A stretch of DNA of 64,000 nucleotides. It comes from Negativicutes bacterium (GTDB taxonomy: Bacteria; Bacillota_C; Negativicutes; Sporomusales_B; JARLHX01). Made by a program: the position numbers and the translations under genes. The stretch lies in the NCBI GenBank assembly GCA_031292035.1, contig JARLHX010000252.1, positions 27,755 through 91,754 on the forward strand. The letters are read 5' to 3'. Below are positions 26,518-35,780 of this stretch, piece by piece (position 1 is the stretch's first letter; the number at the start of each line of letters is the position of its first letter). A model generated the notes under the pieces. The model had not been told where the DNA came from. It saw only the letters and a program-made list of their open reading frames with translations, and made no database searches.

Positions 26518-28035
26518 ATGGAGGCAGAGAACGTACTCGTAAAAATGGTAGGAATCTGCAAAGAGTTCCCAGGGGTAAAAGCCCTCTCCAACGTCAATTT
26601 TGAGCTTCGGCGCGGCGAAATCCATGCTGTCTGCGGGGAAAATGGCGCCGGCAAGTCGACCCTGATCAAGGTGCTGACCGGGGTAGAGCATCATGATACC
26701 GGGGAAATTTATCTTGAAGGCCAGCATATTGTGCCCAAGTCGCCGATGGACGCTCAGTCCATGGGCATCAGCACGGTGTACCAGGAAATCAACCTATGCC
26801 CTAATCTTTCGGTTGCTGAAAACATCTTTATCGGCCGTGAGCCTGTTAAAAATGGCAAAATCGACTGGGCCGAGGTATACCGCCGGTCCGAGATGGCGCT
26901 GGCCAAGCTGAATATCCGCCTGGACGTCACCGGCCGCCTGGACGAATACTCGGTGGCCATCCAGCAGATGGTGGCCATTGCCAGGGCTCTCGATATTTCC
27001 GCCAAGGTGCTCATCCTCGATGAACCGACCTCCAGCCTGGACAAAAACGAGGTGGCCAACCTCTTTGCCGTCATGCGCAAACTCAAAGCGCAGGGGATGG
27101 GCATTATCTTTATTTCTCACTTTTTGGAGCAGGTCTATGATATCACCGACCGGATCACAGTGCTTCGCAACGGCCATTTGATCGGCGAATTCGAGACCAG
27201 CAAACTGGACCGGCTGCAGCTTGTGGCCAAAATGATCGGCAAGGAGCTGGCCGAGTTTGAAAAGGCCATCAAGGCCAGCGACTCGGACCCGTCCTGCGTG
27301 CGGGAGGTAGCCTACTACAAAGCAACTGGACTCGGACGCCATGGGACCATCAGTCCCTTCGACATCGAGCTGCACAAGGGCGAGGTCATGGGCCTGGCAG
27401 GTCTCTTAGGGTCGGGACGCACCGAGACCGCCCGGGTCATTTTCGGCATCGACACCGCCAGCAGCGGTGAAGTATTTATTGACAACAAGAAAATCAAAGT
27501 CAATTCGCCGGTGGACACCATCCGTCTGGGGATGGGGTTTTGCCCCGAAAACCGGAAAACCGAAGGCATCATCGCCGCCCTGACCGTCAGGGAGAATATC
27601 GCCCTCGGTCTACAGGGGAAAATGGGGATGGGCAAATATCTTTCCTATGAAAAACAGGTCGAACTGGCCGAAAAATACATCAAGCTGCTCAATATCAGCA
27701 CCCCGAGCACCGAGCAGCTGGTCGGCAACCTGAGCGGCGGCAACCAGCAAAAGGTGCTGCTCGCCCGCTGGCTGGCCACCGATCCCGAGCTCCTCATTCT
27801 CGACGAGCCCACCCGCGGCATTGATATCGGCGCCAAGGCCGAGGTCCAGAAACTGGTGCTGGAGCTGGCCGGGCAGGGAAAAGCGGTGCTGTTTATTTCC
27901 TCTGAGCTTGAGGAAATGGTACGCTGCTGCTGCCGGATGGCGGTTTACCGCGACAAGCAGCAAATCGCCGAACTGTCCGGGGATGAAATCACCGAAATGA
28001 ATGTCATGCAAACCATCGCAGGGGAGGTCGGGTAA
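26518..28035 (+). CDS. Sugar ABC transporter ATP-binding protein (two ABC domains)
   Basis: A 505-aa ATPase with tandem ABC modules, as in the RbsA/MglA/YtfR group. Walker A GENGAGKST is at 40-48 and an aspartate-box LILDEPTSSLDKNE follows. The second module has the usual degenerate Walker A (GLLGSGRTE) but an intact LSGGNQQKV signature. It energises import with the two permeases downstream. ATG 26518 follows GGGGGTG; the ORF is open further upstream through the stem-loop, which I do not think is translated. It overlaps the next gene by one base. Confidence 0.92.
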   Translation: MEAENVLVKMVGICKEFPGVKALSNVNFELRRGEIHAVCGENGAGKSTLIKVLTGVEHHDTGEIYLEGQHIVPKSPMDAQSMGISTVYQEINLCPNLSVAENIFIGREPVKNGKIDWAEVYRRSEMALAKLNIRLDVTGRLDEYSVAIQQMVAIARALDISAKVLILDEPTSSLDKNEVANLFAVMRKLKAQGMGIIFISHFLEQVYDITDRITVLRNGHLIGEFETSKLDRLQLVAKMIGKELAEFEKAIKASDSDPSCVREVAYYKATGLGRHGTISPFDIELHKGEVMGLAGLLGSGRTETARVIFGIDTASSGEVFIDNKKIKVNSPVDTIRLGMGFCPENRKTEGIIAALTVRENIALGLQGKMGMGKYLSYEKQVELAEKYIKLLNISTPSTEQLVGNLSGGNQQKVLLARWLATDPELLILDEPTRGIDIGAKAEVQKLVLELAGQGKAVLFISSELEEMVRCCCRMAVYRDKQQIAELSGDEITEMNVMQTIAGEVG

Positions 28036-29105
28036 TGGGAGACAAGAACAAACTGAAGAAAAGGCTGATCGATTATCAGATGTTCTGGCCGCTGTTTGCC
28101 TTGACCGTACTCTTGGTATTCAATTTCTTTTTCATCAAAGATTTTTTTGCGATTGAGATTATCGACGGGCATCTCTACGGAAGCCTGATCGACATCCTCA
28201 ACCGGGCTACGCCGCTGATGTTCATGGCCATCGGGATGACCCTGGTCATCGCCACAGGCGGTATCGACATCTCGGTCGGGTCGGTGCTGGCGATATCAGG
28301 TGCCGTGGTTTCGATCATGATCGGCGGCGATATGGTATTTGTCGACGGGCAACAGCAGTATGTATCCCATTATCCGATGGCAGTCGCTCTGCTGGCGGCG
28401 CTCTTAGTCGCTGTCGTCTGCGGGATATGGAACGGCCTCCTGGTCGCCAAACTCGGCATCCAGGCCATGGTGGCCAGCCTCATCCTGCTGGTGGCTGGTC
28501 GGGGTATCGCCCAGCTGATTACCGACGGCAATGTTGTGACCATTTATTACAAGCCCTTTTTCTATATCGGCTCAGGCTTTTTGATGGGTCTGCCCTTTTC
28601 CATCTACCTGGTGGCGGCCTTTCTGCTGCTGATCTTGTGGCTGGTAAAAAAGACCGCTTTCGGCCTGTTTGTCGAATCGATCGGTTCTAACGTGGTTTCG
28701 AGCCGCTTCTCCGGGCTGAACGTCCAGCGGATGGTGTGGGCCTGCTACGCCATCAGCGGCCTGTGCGCCGGGATTGCCGGCCTGATCATCGCCTCAGAGG
28801 TCAAATCGGCAGACTCGAACAACGCCGGGATGTTTATTGAACTGGACGCCATACTGTCAGTCGTCTTAGGCGGAAACTCGATGGCCGGCGGCCGCTTCTC
28901 GGTTATGGGCAGCGTCCTGGGGGCACTGATTGTTCAGTCGCTGACGACGACCATCTACGCCATCGGCGTTCCGCCGGAAGTAACGATGGTCGTGAAAGCC
29001 CTGGTAGTTGTCGCGATCTATCTCATCCAGTCCCAGGCCGTCAAAAGCAAAATCAAACCGCAAGCTGCCCCGCCGACCCTGCATAGCAAGGAGGCACAGG
29101 CATGA
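28035..29105 (+). CDS. Sugar ABC transporter permease 1 (YtfT-like)
   Basis: A 356-aa inner-membrane permease of the RbsC/YtfT family with about 9-10 hydrophobic segments and the family motif ATGGIDISVGSVLAISG near the N-terminal third. It pairs with the permease at 29102, as in YtfT-YjfF systems. The ATG overlaps the stop of the ATPase gene and its own stop overlaps the next start, which indicates translational coupling. Confidence 0.92.
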   Translation: MGDKNKLKKRLIDYQMFWPLFALTVLLVFNFFFIKDFFAIEIIDGHLYGSLIDILNRATPLMFMAIGMTLVIATGGIDISVGSVLAISGAVVSIMIGGDMVFVDGQQQYVSHYPMAVALLAALLVAVVCGIWNGLLVAKLGIQAMVASLILLVAGRGIAQLITDGNVVTIYYKPFFYIGSGFLMGLPFSIYLVAAFLLLILWLVKKTAFGLFVESIGSNVVSSRFSGLNVQRMVWACYAISGLCAGIAGLIIASEVKSADSNNAGMFIELDAILSVVLGGNSMAGGRFSVMGSVLGALIVQSLTTTIYAIGVPPEVTMVVKALVVVAIYLIQSQAVKSKIKPQAAPPTLHSKEAQA

Positions 29106-30100
29106 AGAAGTTCAAGATCAACACCAATTTCATCCCACTGATCATTACCATTTGCCTCTTTTTAGGACTCTTTGGCATCGGATCGGTCGTTTACCGGGGC
29201 TTCTTTTCCCTCCAGGTGGTATTGAACCTCCTGATCGATAATGCTTTTTTGATTATTGTCGCCCTTGGTGAGACCATGATCATGATTATGGGGGGAATCG
29301 ACCTGTCGGTGGGGGCCTTGATCGCCCTGTCGACAATGATCGTCGGTTTCTCGATGACCAATCTCGGTTGGCCGCCGGCCCTCGCCATCTTAGCGGTGCT
29401 GGTTTTCTGTTCGTTCTTCGGTTTTTTGCAGGGGTATTTGATTACTTATCGCAAATTTCAGCCGTTTATCGCCACCCTGTGCGGCATGTTTGTTGCCCGG
29501 GGCCTGAGCTTTATCATCAATCAGGATACCATCCCGATTAAAGATCCGTTTTTCGTCACAGTGGCGACCACCCGGCTAAAGCTGATGGACGGGGCGGCGA
29601 TTTCGGTCACGGTGGTGATCGCCTTTGTTGTCCTTGCTGCCTATATCTATATGTGCCACTACACCAAATTCGGCCGTACCATCTATGCCATCGGCGGCAA
29701 TGAGCAGTCGGCGCGGCTGATGGGTCTGCCTGTCGACCGCACCAAAGTGCTGGCCTACACCCTCAGCGGCTTCACTTCCGGCATCGGCGGCATTGTCTTT
29801 TGCTTCTACATGCTTTCGGCCTTCGGATTGCACGCCGTGGCCCTGGAAATGGACGCCATCGCCGCAGCCGTTATCGGCGGCACGCTGATGACCGGCGGGG
29901 TCGGGATGGTGGTCGGTACGGTGTTCGGAGTGCTGATCGAGGGGATTGTTCAGACCATTATTACATTCCAGGGGACCCTCAACTCCTGGTGGACGCGGAT
30001 TGCCATCGCCTTTTTGCTGCTGGCCTTTATTGTGGTTCAGCGGATACTTGTCATCCGCCGCGAGTCGAAAAAGCGAATCCGGCCGGTGGAATTTATTTAG
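29102..30100 (+). CDS. Sugar ABC transporter permease 2 (YjfF-like)
   Basis: A 332-aa second permease of the same superfamily, with MGGIDLSVGALIALSTM as the conserved segment and a basic C-terminus (RRESKKRIRPVEF). Two different permeases plus a YtfQ-like binding protein is the signature of galactofuranose-type transporters. Its start overlaps the preceding stop (ATGA). The second GntR gene begins 21 bases downstream. Confidence 0.92.
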   Translation: MKKFKINTNFIPLIITICLFLGLFGIGSVVYRGFFSLQVVLNLLIDNAFLIIVALGETMIMIMGGIDLSVGALIALSTMIVGFSMTNLGWPPALAILAVLVFCSFFGFLQGYLITYRKFQPFIATLCGMFVARGLSFIINQDTIPIKDPFFVTVATTRLKLMDGAAISVTVVIAFVVLAAYIYMCHYTKFGRTIYAIGGNEQSARLMGLPVDRTKVLAYTLSGFTSGIGGIVFCFYMLSAFGLHAVALEMDAIAAAVIGGTLMTGGVGMVVGTVFGVLIEGIVQTIITFQGTLNSWWTRIAIAFLLLAFIVVQRILVIRRESKKRIRPVEFI

Positions 30101-30121
30101 AAGTGTAAATGGGGTTGCGAC

Positions 30122-30760
30122 ATGAATTCGATGAAGAAGAATCCTCAGGCCACCAGTCTGAAGGAAAAAGCCTATAGTGTGATCAAGGAAGACATCATCT
30201 GCTGCAAATATCCGCCTGGCAGCGTGCTCAGTGAAAAGGAGCTGGTAGAGCGGCTCGGCATCAGCCGGACACCCATCCGCGAAGCTCTCAATCGAATGGA
30301 GCAGGAGGGTCTGGTCAAAATCGTCCCCCAGCGCGGCGTATTTGTCGCCGACGTCACATTGAAGACGACGCTGGAACTCTATCAGGTCCGCGAACTCTTG
30401 GAGCCGTTCATCGTTCGCCTGGCGACGCCGCTGGCCGCAGCCGAGCGTCTGGGAGAGTTTCAGACCGCCTTCGCCGCTCAGGTGGAGAGTACTGCCAAGG
30501 AAGAAATCATTGCCCTTGACCATCGCTTTCACTTTTATCTCGCCGAATCTTGCGGCAACGCCTTTTTAGCCCAGCTGATGGCCAACATCCGCACCCAGAT
30601 CGACCGGACCCGCGTCACGTCCAGCCGCGACTGGCAAAGCGTCAAGCTGGGGGTAGCCGAGCATCTCGATATTATCGCCGCCCTTTTGGCGCGTGATGAG
30701 GAGAAGGCGTCCCAGGCCATGTACAGCCATATCGTCCGTTCACGCCAGGCGGCGTTTTGA
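30122..30760 (+). CDS. GntR-family regulator, FadR subfamily
   Basis: A 212-aa paralogue of the regulator at 24624. Winged helix with SLKEKAYSVIKEDIICCKYP, ISRTPIREALNRMEQEG and IVPQRGVFVADV, followed by the helical FCD effector domain. Both regulators flank the ABC transporter, so they may respond to different intermediates of one pathway or form a duplicate pair. No separate operator is visible in the 21-base gap before it. Confidence 0.88.
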   Translation: MNSMKKNPQATSLKEKAYSVIKEDIICCKYPPGSVLSEKELVERLGISRTPIREALNRMEQEGLVKIVPQRGVFVADVTLKTTLELYQVRELLEPFIVRLATPLAAAERLGEFQTAFAAQVESTAKEEIIALDHRFHFYLAESCGNAFLAQLMANIRTQIDRTRVTSSRDWQSVKLGVAEHLDIIAALLARDEEKASQAMYSHIVRSRQAAF

Positions 30761-30840
30761 CAATCACCAGCCATGCAGGTAAAGACACTGGGAACGCCCG
30801 GGCCTTACCCTGTAAAATATAACAACAGGAGGAAATCAAG

Positions 30841-31725
30841 ATGAAGAAAATCGGATTTATTGGACTCGGCACCATGGGGCTGCCAATGGTAAAGAATTTG
30901 TTGAAAGCAGGGTATGACCTCACGGTCTACAACCGGACAAAAGATAAGACCAAGGGACTTGACGGAGTCAAGGTAATGTCCTCCCCGGCCGAGGTGGCCA
31001 AAGCCGGCTGCGAGGTTATTTTCACCATGCTGACAGCCGACAAGGCGGTAGAAGCGGTAGTCTTCGGCCCCGGCGGCCTGATCGAAGGCGTCTCAGCCGG
31101 CCAGATCGTCGTCGACGCCAGCACCATCTCGCCCACCACCAGCCTCAAAGTCGCCGAAGCCCTTACCAAACTCGGCGCCAAGGTGCTGGATGCTCCGGTA
31201 ACCGGCAGCGAACCCCAGGCCATCGAAGGCCAGATCTTTTTCATCGTCGGCGGCGACGCGGCGGTGTATGAACAGTGTCTGCCCCTTTTCAACACCATGG
31301 GCAAAGGCTCCATCCACATGGGCGCGAACGGCGCCGGTTCCTATACCAAGCTGGCCAACAACATGATGGCCTTCATCAACCTCTTAGGCTATGTCGAAGC
31401 CACCGTCTTTGCCGCCAAAGCCGGCATTGATCTGGAGAAGTTCGTCCATGTCGTCTCCAACGGCGGTGCCCGCAGCGGCCAGTGCGACCAAAAGTCGCCC
31501 AAGATCCTGAGCGGCGATTTCCATCCCAATTTTGCCGCCGCCCTGATGTACAAAGACCTGGGCCTGGCCGGCGATGTGGCCAAAGAAATGAATATCCCGC
31601 TGCCGACACTTGCCATCGCCAAGGAAATGCTGCAGATGACCATCGCCAAAGGCTGGGGAAAAGAAGACGTCTGCGCCGTGGTCAAATGCTATGAAGACTG
31701 GACCAAAACCCCGGTGCGCAAATAG
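30841..31725 (+). CDS. 3-hydroxyisobutyrate dehydrogenase-family enzyme
   Basis: A 294-aa beta-hydroxyacid dehydrogenase. Rossmann motif IGLGTMGLPMVKNLL, substrate-site DAPVTGSEPQA, and catalytic Lys in TKLANN. Family activities include 3-hydroxyisobutyrate, tartronate semialdehyde and L-threonate oxidation; in a cluster with a sugar transporter and GntR regulators the last two types are the more likely. AACAGGAGG precedes the ATG. Confidence 0.9.
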   Translation: MKKIGFIGLGTMGLPMVKNLLKAGYDLTVYNRTKDKTKGLDGVKVMSSPAEVAKAGCEVIFTMLTADKAVEAVVFGPGGLIEGVSAGQIVVDASTISPTTSLKVAEALTKLGAKVLDAPVTGSEPQAIEGQIFFIVGGDAAVYEQCLPLFNTMGKGSIHMGANGAGSYTKLANNMMAFINLLGYVEATVFAAKAGIDLEKFVHVVSNGGARSGQCDQKSPKILSGDFHPNFAAALMYKDLGLAGDVAKEMNIPLPTLAIAKEMLQMTIAKGWGKEDVCAVVKCYEDWTKTPVRK

Positions 31726-31765
31726 GCTTGGTCCACTGTGCGAATAATCTTGTTCGAGGTGAAAT

Positions 31766-32782
31766 ATGAAGGTTCTTATTTTAGGCGGCACCGGCGTCAT
31801 CAGCCGCAGTATCGTCGAGCAGCTCCTGGCCCGCGGCGACGAAGTCACCCTTTACAACCGCGGCAATAGCACTCTGAAGTTTAAAGGCGCTGTCGGTCAG
31901 ATCATCGGCGACCGCAGCGATCGGGCGACCTTTGAAAGTGCCATGAAACAGCAGAAATTCGATGTGGTAATCGACATGATCTGCTTTAATGCCGAGGACG
32001 CCGCTTCGACTGTGCGGGCGTTCGGAGGACATACCGGACAGATCATCGTCACCTCATCAGTGGCTGCTTACAAGCGCCCCTACCGCACCGTCCCGACGGT
32101 GGAATCCGCCGAGGAGCTCTGGGACGATCCCGACAGCTTCGGCTATGCCTATCACAAGGCCGAGGTGGAGCGTTGCCTCCAGAAGGCCATTCAGGCCGAC
32201 AAGCTGCCGATCACCATCATCCGTCCGTCGCTGACCTATGGTCCTGGCGCCGCCAATCTCGGCGTTCTCCGCCAGAACTACGGCATCATCGACCGGATCA
32301 AAAAAGGCAAGCCGCTGGTCATGTTCGGCGACGGCACCGGTTCTTGGACCTGGACCTTTGCCCCCGACCTGGCCAAGGCTTATGTCATGGCCGCCGGCAA
32401 CGCGAAAACCCATGGTGAGGTCTATCATATCGCCAGCGATGAAGTCCATGTCTGGGATGACCTCTACCTTGAGTTCGGCCGCATCGTCGGCATCGAGCCC
32501 AAGATCGTCCACATCCCGTCCGAGCTTCTCCGGCAGGCCGACCCCGGCCTTTTCTCCCACCTGTGGTACGAAAAGACCTACGCCGGGCTGTTTGACATTT
32601 CCAAGTTCAAGGCCGCCAACCCCGGCTATAAGATGGATGTCACCCTGTCTGAGGGGATCAAAGGCATCGCCGCCTGGTTCGAAGCCGAAGCCAACAAGGT
32701 CGACCCGGCCAAAGACGCGATGGAAGACAAGCTGGTCGCCGTCTATAACGGCTGGAGCGAGCAGATGAAAACTCTATTTTAG
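31766..32782 (+). CDS. NAD-dependent epimerase/dehydratase
   Basis: A 338-aa extended SDR. N-terminal LILGGTGVISRSIVEQLL nucleotide-binding motif, SSVAAYKR catalytic Ser region, and YAYHKAEVE with the Tyr-Lys pair. Enzymes of this type oxidise or epimerise sugars and sugar acids. It is 41 bases after the hydroxyacid dehydrogenase gene and probably acts on the same substrate line. A long hairpin follows its stop at 32802. Confidence 0.85.
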   Translation: MKVLILGGTGVISRSIVEQLLARGDEVTLYNRGNSTLKFKGAVGQIIGDRSDRATFESAMKQQKFDVVIDMICFNAEDAASTVRAFGGHTGQIIVTSSVAAYKRPYRTVPTVESAEELWDDPDSFGYAYHKAEVERCLQKAIQADKLPITIIRPSLTYGPGAANLGVLRQNYGIIDRIKKGKPLVMFGDGTGSWTWTFAPDLAKAYVMAAGNAKTHGEVYHIASDEVHVWDDLYLEFGRIVGIEPKIVHIPSELLRQADPGLFSHLWYEKTYAGLFDISKFKAANPGYKMDVTLSEGIKGIAAWFEAEANKVDPAKDAMEDKLVAVYNGWSEQMKTLF

Positions 32783-32801
32783 ACCGATTCCCATGAGCTG
32801 C

Positions 32802-32846
32802 GCAAAACCCTGTTGATAGGCTTATCACCTTTCTGCAGGGTTTTGC
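32802..32846 (+). terminator. Terminator-like hairpin
   Basis: GCAAAACCCTG (32802-32812) and CAGGGTTTTGC (32836-32846) form an 11-bp stem with a 23-base loop. No T-tract follows, so termination may be partial. Confidence 0.5.
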
Positions 32847-32875
32847 AGATTGTCACTGCGAAAAAGGACGAGTAT

Positions 32876-32882
32876 TGTCGAA
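32876..32882 (+). promoter_or_regulatory. Candidate Spo0A box
   Basis: TGTCGAA lies about 120 bases before the transporter gene at 32999. The assignment is by motif only. Confidence 0.3.
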
Positions 32883-32998
32883 AAAGTCCAGGTTTTTTTT
32901 GGCAAAAGGGCAGGGATAGCCGCGGTTGTTCACGAAAGAAAAATAGGTGGCGCCCGCGCGGACACCACCGGCATCAAGAGAGAAGAAAGGGGCATGTT

Positions 32999-34372
32999 AT
33001 GAGTAGCGAACAGGCAAAATCCAAAGGGTTCGTCGAGAAAATTACCAGTTTCGCCGAACGGTTCGTTCCCGATTCCTACGTCATTTTACTGATTCTTAGC
33101 CTGATTACCTTTGCTTTGGCGCTCGCGTTTACCCCGTCATCCCCCTATAAAGTGGTCCAGTCCTGGGGACAGGGATTTTGGATTCTGCTGGAATTCTCCA
33201 TGCAGATGGCTCTCATCATCGTTACCGGCTATGCACTGGCGACTACGCCGCTGGTTAACCGCATCCTGGTGTCGCTGTGCAGTCTGCCGCGCACCACCAT
33301 TCAGGTTTACCTGTATGGCGTCATGTTGGCTGCTGTGGCCGACTATCTCCAGTGGGGCTTTGGACTGATTTTTTCGGCCCTCCTGACCCGCGAACTGGCC
33401 CGTCAGGCCGATCTGCGCGGCCTCAAGATTCACTACAAACTGTTGGTAGCTGCCACATACTCCAGCTATATGATCTGGCATGTGGGCCTATCCGGTTCGG
33501 TGCCCCTCCTGGTGGCCACCCCGACCCACTTCATGGTCAAGGAAATGGGCGTCATTCCTGTCGCTCAGACCCTGTTCACCTCCTATACCCTCACCGTCCT
33601 GGCGCTGGTCATGGTCACCCTGATGTTCATGTACTGGAAGGTTTTCGCCATCAAAGAGGGCGGCCATATCGAGACCATGCGCGATCTCCATCCCGAGTTT
33701 TTGGAGCAGAGTCTGGTGATCAAGGATGAAAAGCCGGTCATCAACACTCCCAGCGACTGGTTGACCTACACACCGTATTTATCCTATTTCATCGGTGCCT
33801 TCTTTGTCGTCTATCTCTACTATCACTTTATCCAGATGGGCAAATCGCTGGATATTAACATGGTCAACTTCATTTTCATGATGCTGATCATTTTCCTCCA
33901 CAAGACGCCGGCCAACCTGATGAAAGCTGTCAAGGCCGCTTCGCCGGCCTGTTGGGGCGTACTGCTCCAGTTCCCCTTCTACGCCGGTATTTTCGGCATG
34001 ATGAAATTCACCGGCCTGGTCGAGGTCTTCGCCCAGTGGATCATCGCCTCGACCACCCCGACCACCTTCCCGGCTTTCGTCGCCATCCTTTCCAATACGT
34101 TAGGCTACTTCATTCCCTCCGGCGGCGGCAAATGGGCAGTGGAAGCTCCCTATGTCGTGCAGGCCGGAGCGGCCCTCGGCGTGCCTCATGCCAAGACGGT
34201 CATCGCCTATGCCTTCGGCAACGACTGGGTCAACCTCATTCAGCCTTTCTGGGCCCTGCCCTTCATGGCAGTGGTCGGGGTAGAGTTCCGTGACTTTGTC
34301 GGCTACACCTTCATCACCTGGATTGTCGTCGGCATTGTCATGCTGCTTGGCCTGACCTTTGTACCCTTTTAG
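32999..34372 (+). CDS. Short-chain fatty acid transporter, AtoE family
   Basis: A 457-aa membrane protein with about 10-12 hydrophobic segments. FVPDSYVILLILSLITF and PSGGGKWAVEAPYV match the AtoE/TIGR00366 short-chain fatty acid transporter family. It probably moves acetoacetate, butyrate or hydroxy-acids. ATG 32999 follows GAAAGGGG. A paralogue is at 38003. The gene downstream encodes a hydroxyacyl-CoA dehydrogenase, which supports a role in beta-hydroxy or beta-keto acid use. Confidence 0.88.
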   Translation: MSSEQAKSKGFVEKITSFAERFVPDSYVILLILSLITFALALAFTPSSPYKVVQSWGQGFWILLEFSMQMALIIVTGYALATTPLVNRILVSLCSLPRTTIQVYLYGVMLAAVADYLQWGFGLIFSALLTRELARQADLRGLKIHYKLLVAATYSSYMIWHVGLSGSVPLLVATPTHFMVKEMGVIPVAQTLFTSYTLTVLALVMVTLMFMYWKVFAIKEGGHIETMRDLHPEFLEQSLVIKDEKPVINTPSDWLTYTPYLSYFIGAFFVVYLYYHFIQMGKSLDINMVNFIFMMLIIFLHKTPANLMKAVKAASPACWGVLLQFPFYAGIFGMMKFTGLVEVFAQWIIASTTPTTFPAFVAILSNTLGYFIPSGGGKWAVEAPYVVQAGAALGVPHAKTVIAYAFGNDWVNLIQPFWALPFMAVVGVEFRDFVGYTFITWIVVGIVMLLGLTFVPF

Positions 34373-34388
34373 CAGGTAAAAAACCGAA

Positions 34389-34418
34389 GGAGGGTGAAAG
34401 CGCGCGCTTTCACCCTCC
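34389..34418. other. 30-bp perfect palindrome
   Basis: GGAGGGTGAAAGCGC followed directly by its reverse complement (34404-34418), between the AtoE-type gene and the dehydrogenase gene. There is no T-tract. It may be an mRNA-stabilising hairpin or a protein-binding site. Confidence 0.75.
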
Positions 34419-34442
34419 GGGATACTGAAGGAGTGGATTTTC

Positions 34443-35396
34443 TTGGAACTGAAAGACATCAAAACCATTTGCAACCTCGGGACCGGAACCATGGGCTTCG
34501 GCACCGCGCTGGCTTTCGCCTCCGCGGGCTACAATGTCCGCATGTTCGGCCGGTCGGACGCCAGTGTCGAGCGCGGCTTTGCCAGTATTAAGGCCGCCCT
34601 GGTCATGTACAAGGAAAACGGCCTGGTGGTCGAGGCCGATATTCCTGCCATCCTTGGCCGCATCAAAGGGGTGACTTCTCTGGAGGAAGCCGCCACCGGA
34701 GCAGACTTTGTCATTGAATCGATCGCCGAAGATCTGGCGGTCAAGCAGGAGGTCTTTGCCAAGATCGAAGCCATCTGCGGACCTGAAACCATTATCGCTA
34801 CCAACACCTCCGGCCTCAGCCCCACAGCCATCGCCGAGGCCCTCAAACGGAAAGAAAAATTTGTTGTCGCTCATTTTTGGAACCCGCCGCACCTCGTGCC
34901 GCTGGTGGAGGTCGTGCCAGGAAAACACACCGCCCCTGAGACGGTGGATATCACCTGGAAACTGATGGAGAAAATCGGCAAAAAACCGGTGGCCTTAAAG
35001 CGCGAGGCGCTGGGTTTCATCGGCAACCGTCTGCAGTTCGCCCTGCTGCGGGAAGCATTATATATCGTTCAGGAAGGCATTGCCAGCCAGGAGGCGGTGG
35101 ACACCACCGTCAAATACAGCCTCGGCCGCCGCTTGGGCGTCACCGGGCCGTTGGAGAGCGCCGATCTTGGCGGACTTGACGTCTATGTCAATATTCTCAG
35201 CTATCTGATGCCCGACCTGGCTGACAGCCACGCCGTGCCGGCCCTGCTCAAAGAGATGGTCGACAAAGGCCGGATCGGCACCAAAACCGGCTCAGGCTTC
35301 TATGACTGGAACCCCGAGACGGTCGGCACCATCAAGAGAACCCGTGAAGATAATCTGATAGAATGGCTGCGCAAAGACAAAACCCAGGTGTTCTAA
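34443..35396 (+). CDS. 3-hydroxyacyl-CoA dehydrogenase-family enzyme
   Basis: A 317-aa protein with the NAD-binding motif NLGTGTMGFGTALAFA, the catalytic-type AHFWNPPHLVPLVEV segment, and the C-terminal helical domain. Length and the WNPP segment resemble stand-alone 3-hydroxybutyryl-CoA, L-carnitine or L-gulonate dehydrogenases. It starts with TTG behind GAAGGAG. With the AtoE-type transporter it may oxidise an imported hydroxy-acid. Confidence 0.87.
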   Translation: MELKDIKTICNLGTGTMGFGTALAFASAGYNVRMFGRSDASVERGFASIKAALVMYKENGLVVEADIPAILGRIKGVTSLEEAATGADFVIESIAEDLAVKQEVFAKIEAICGPETIIATNTSGLSPTAIAEALKRKEKFVVAHFWNPPHLVPLVEVVPGKHTAPETVDITWKLMEKIGKKPVALKREALGFIGNRLQFALLREALYIVQEGIASQEAVDTTVKYSLGRRLGVTGPLESADLGGLDVYVNILSYLMPDLADSHAVPALLKEMVDKGRIGTKTGSGFYDWNPETVGTIKRTREDNLIEWLRKDKTQVF

Positions 35397-35401
35397 AATA
35401 C

Positions 35402-35570
35402 GGTTGTTGAAAAAGGCCAATCTGCGTTATACCAGCTAGGTAGGTCACATTTCTAAGCGCTAAAGCGCAAGAACTGCGCACTCACAGCTCCGTTTGCTTG
35501 CTAGCGTACGTCAGTACGCGTCGTTGCGCAAGCCTCGCTGTTCCTAGCATCTCAGCCTTTTTGAACAACC
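35402..35570. repeat. Interspersed palindromic repeat, copy 2
   Basis: A 169-bp element with terminal inverted repeats GGTTGTTGAAAAAGGC (35402-35417) and GCCTTTTTGAACAACC (35555-35570, one mismatch). The interior matches copy 1 at 19609, including the stem GCGTAC-GTCA-GTACGC. No reading frame is preserved. It looks like a MITE- or REP-type element. Confidence 0.8.
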
Positions 35571-35780
35571 TCGGTTTTCCGACAGGCCAACAACGTGTCA
35601 TCAAGGAATCGGGAGGGGGCTTCCGTAGCGGAGGAATGCCCCTCCCGTTTGAGCTACTATAAAAACCCGAGGCAGAGAATCTCCGCCTCGGGTTTTTATA
35701 TTTAACAATATTAAGCTTAATTACGAGTCAGTTTAAGGTGAATTTGCCCAGGCACCAAAAAGAGACTCCCGGACAATCGG
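35571..35780. other. Convergent intergenic region with terminators
   Basis: With the repeat this makes a 384-bp gap. It holds a hairpin with arms CGGGAGGGGG (35610-35619) and CCCCCTCCCG (35640-35649) and a bidirectional terminator at 35663. No gene is seen. Confidence 0.6.
35663..35699. terminator. Bidirectional terminator
   Basis: AAAAACCCGAGGC and GCCTCGGGTTTTT form a perfect 13-bp stem with a smaller inner GAGA/TCTC pairing, between convergent genes. Confidence 0.9.
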
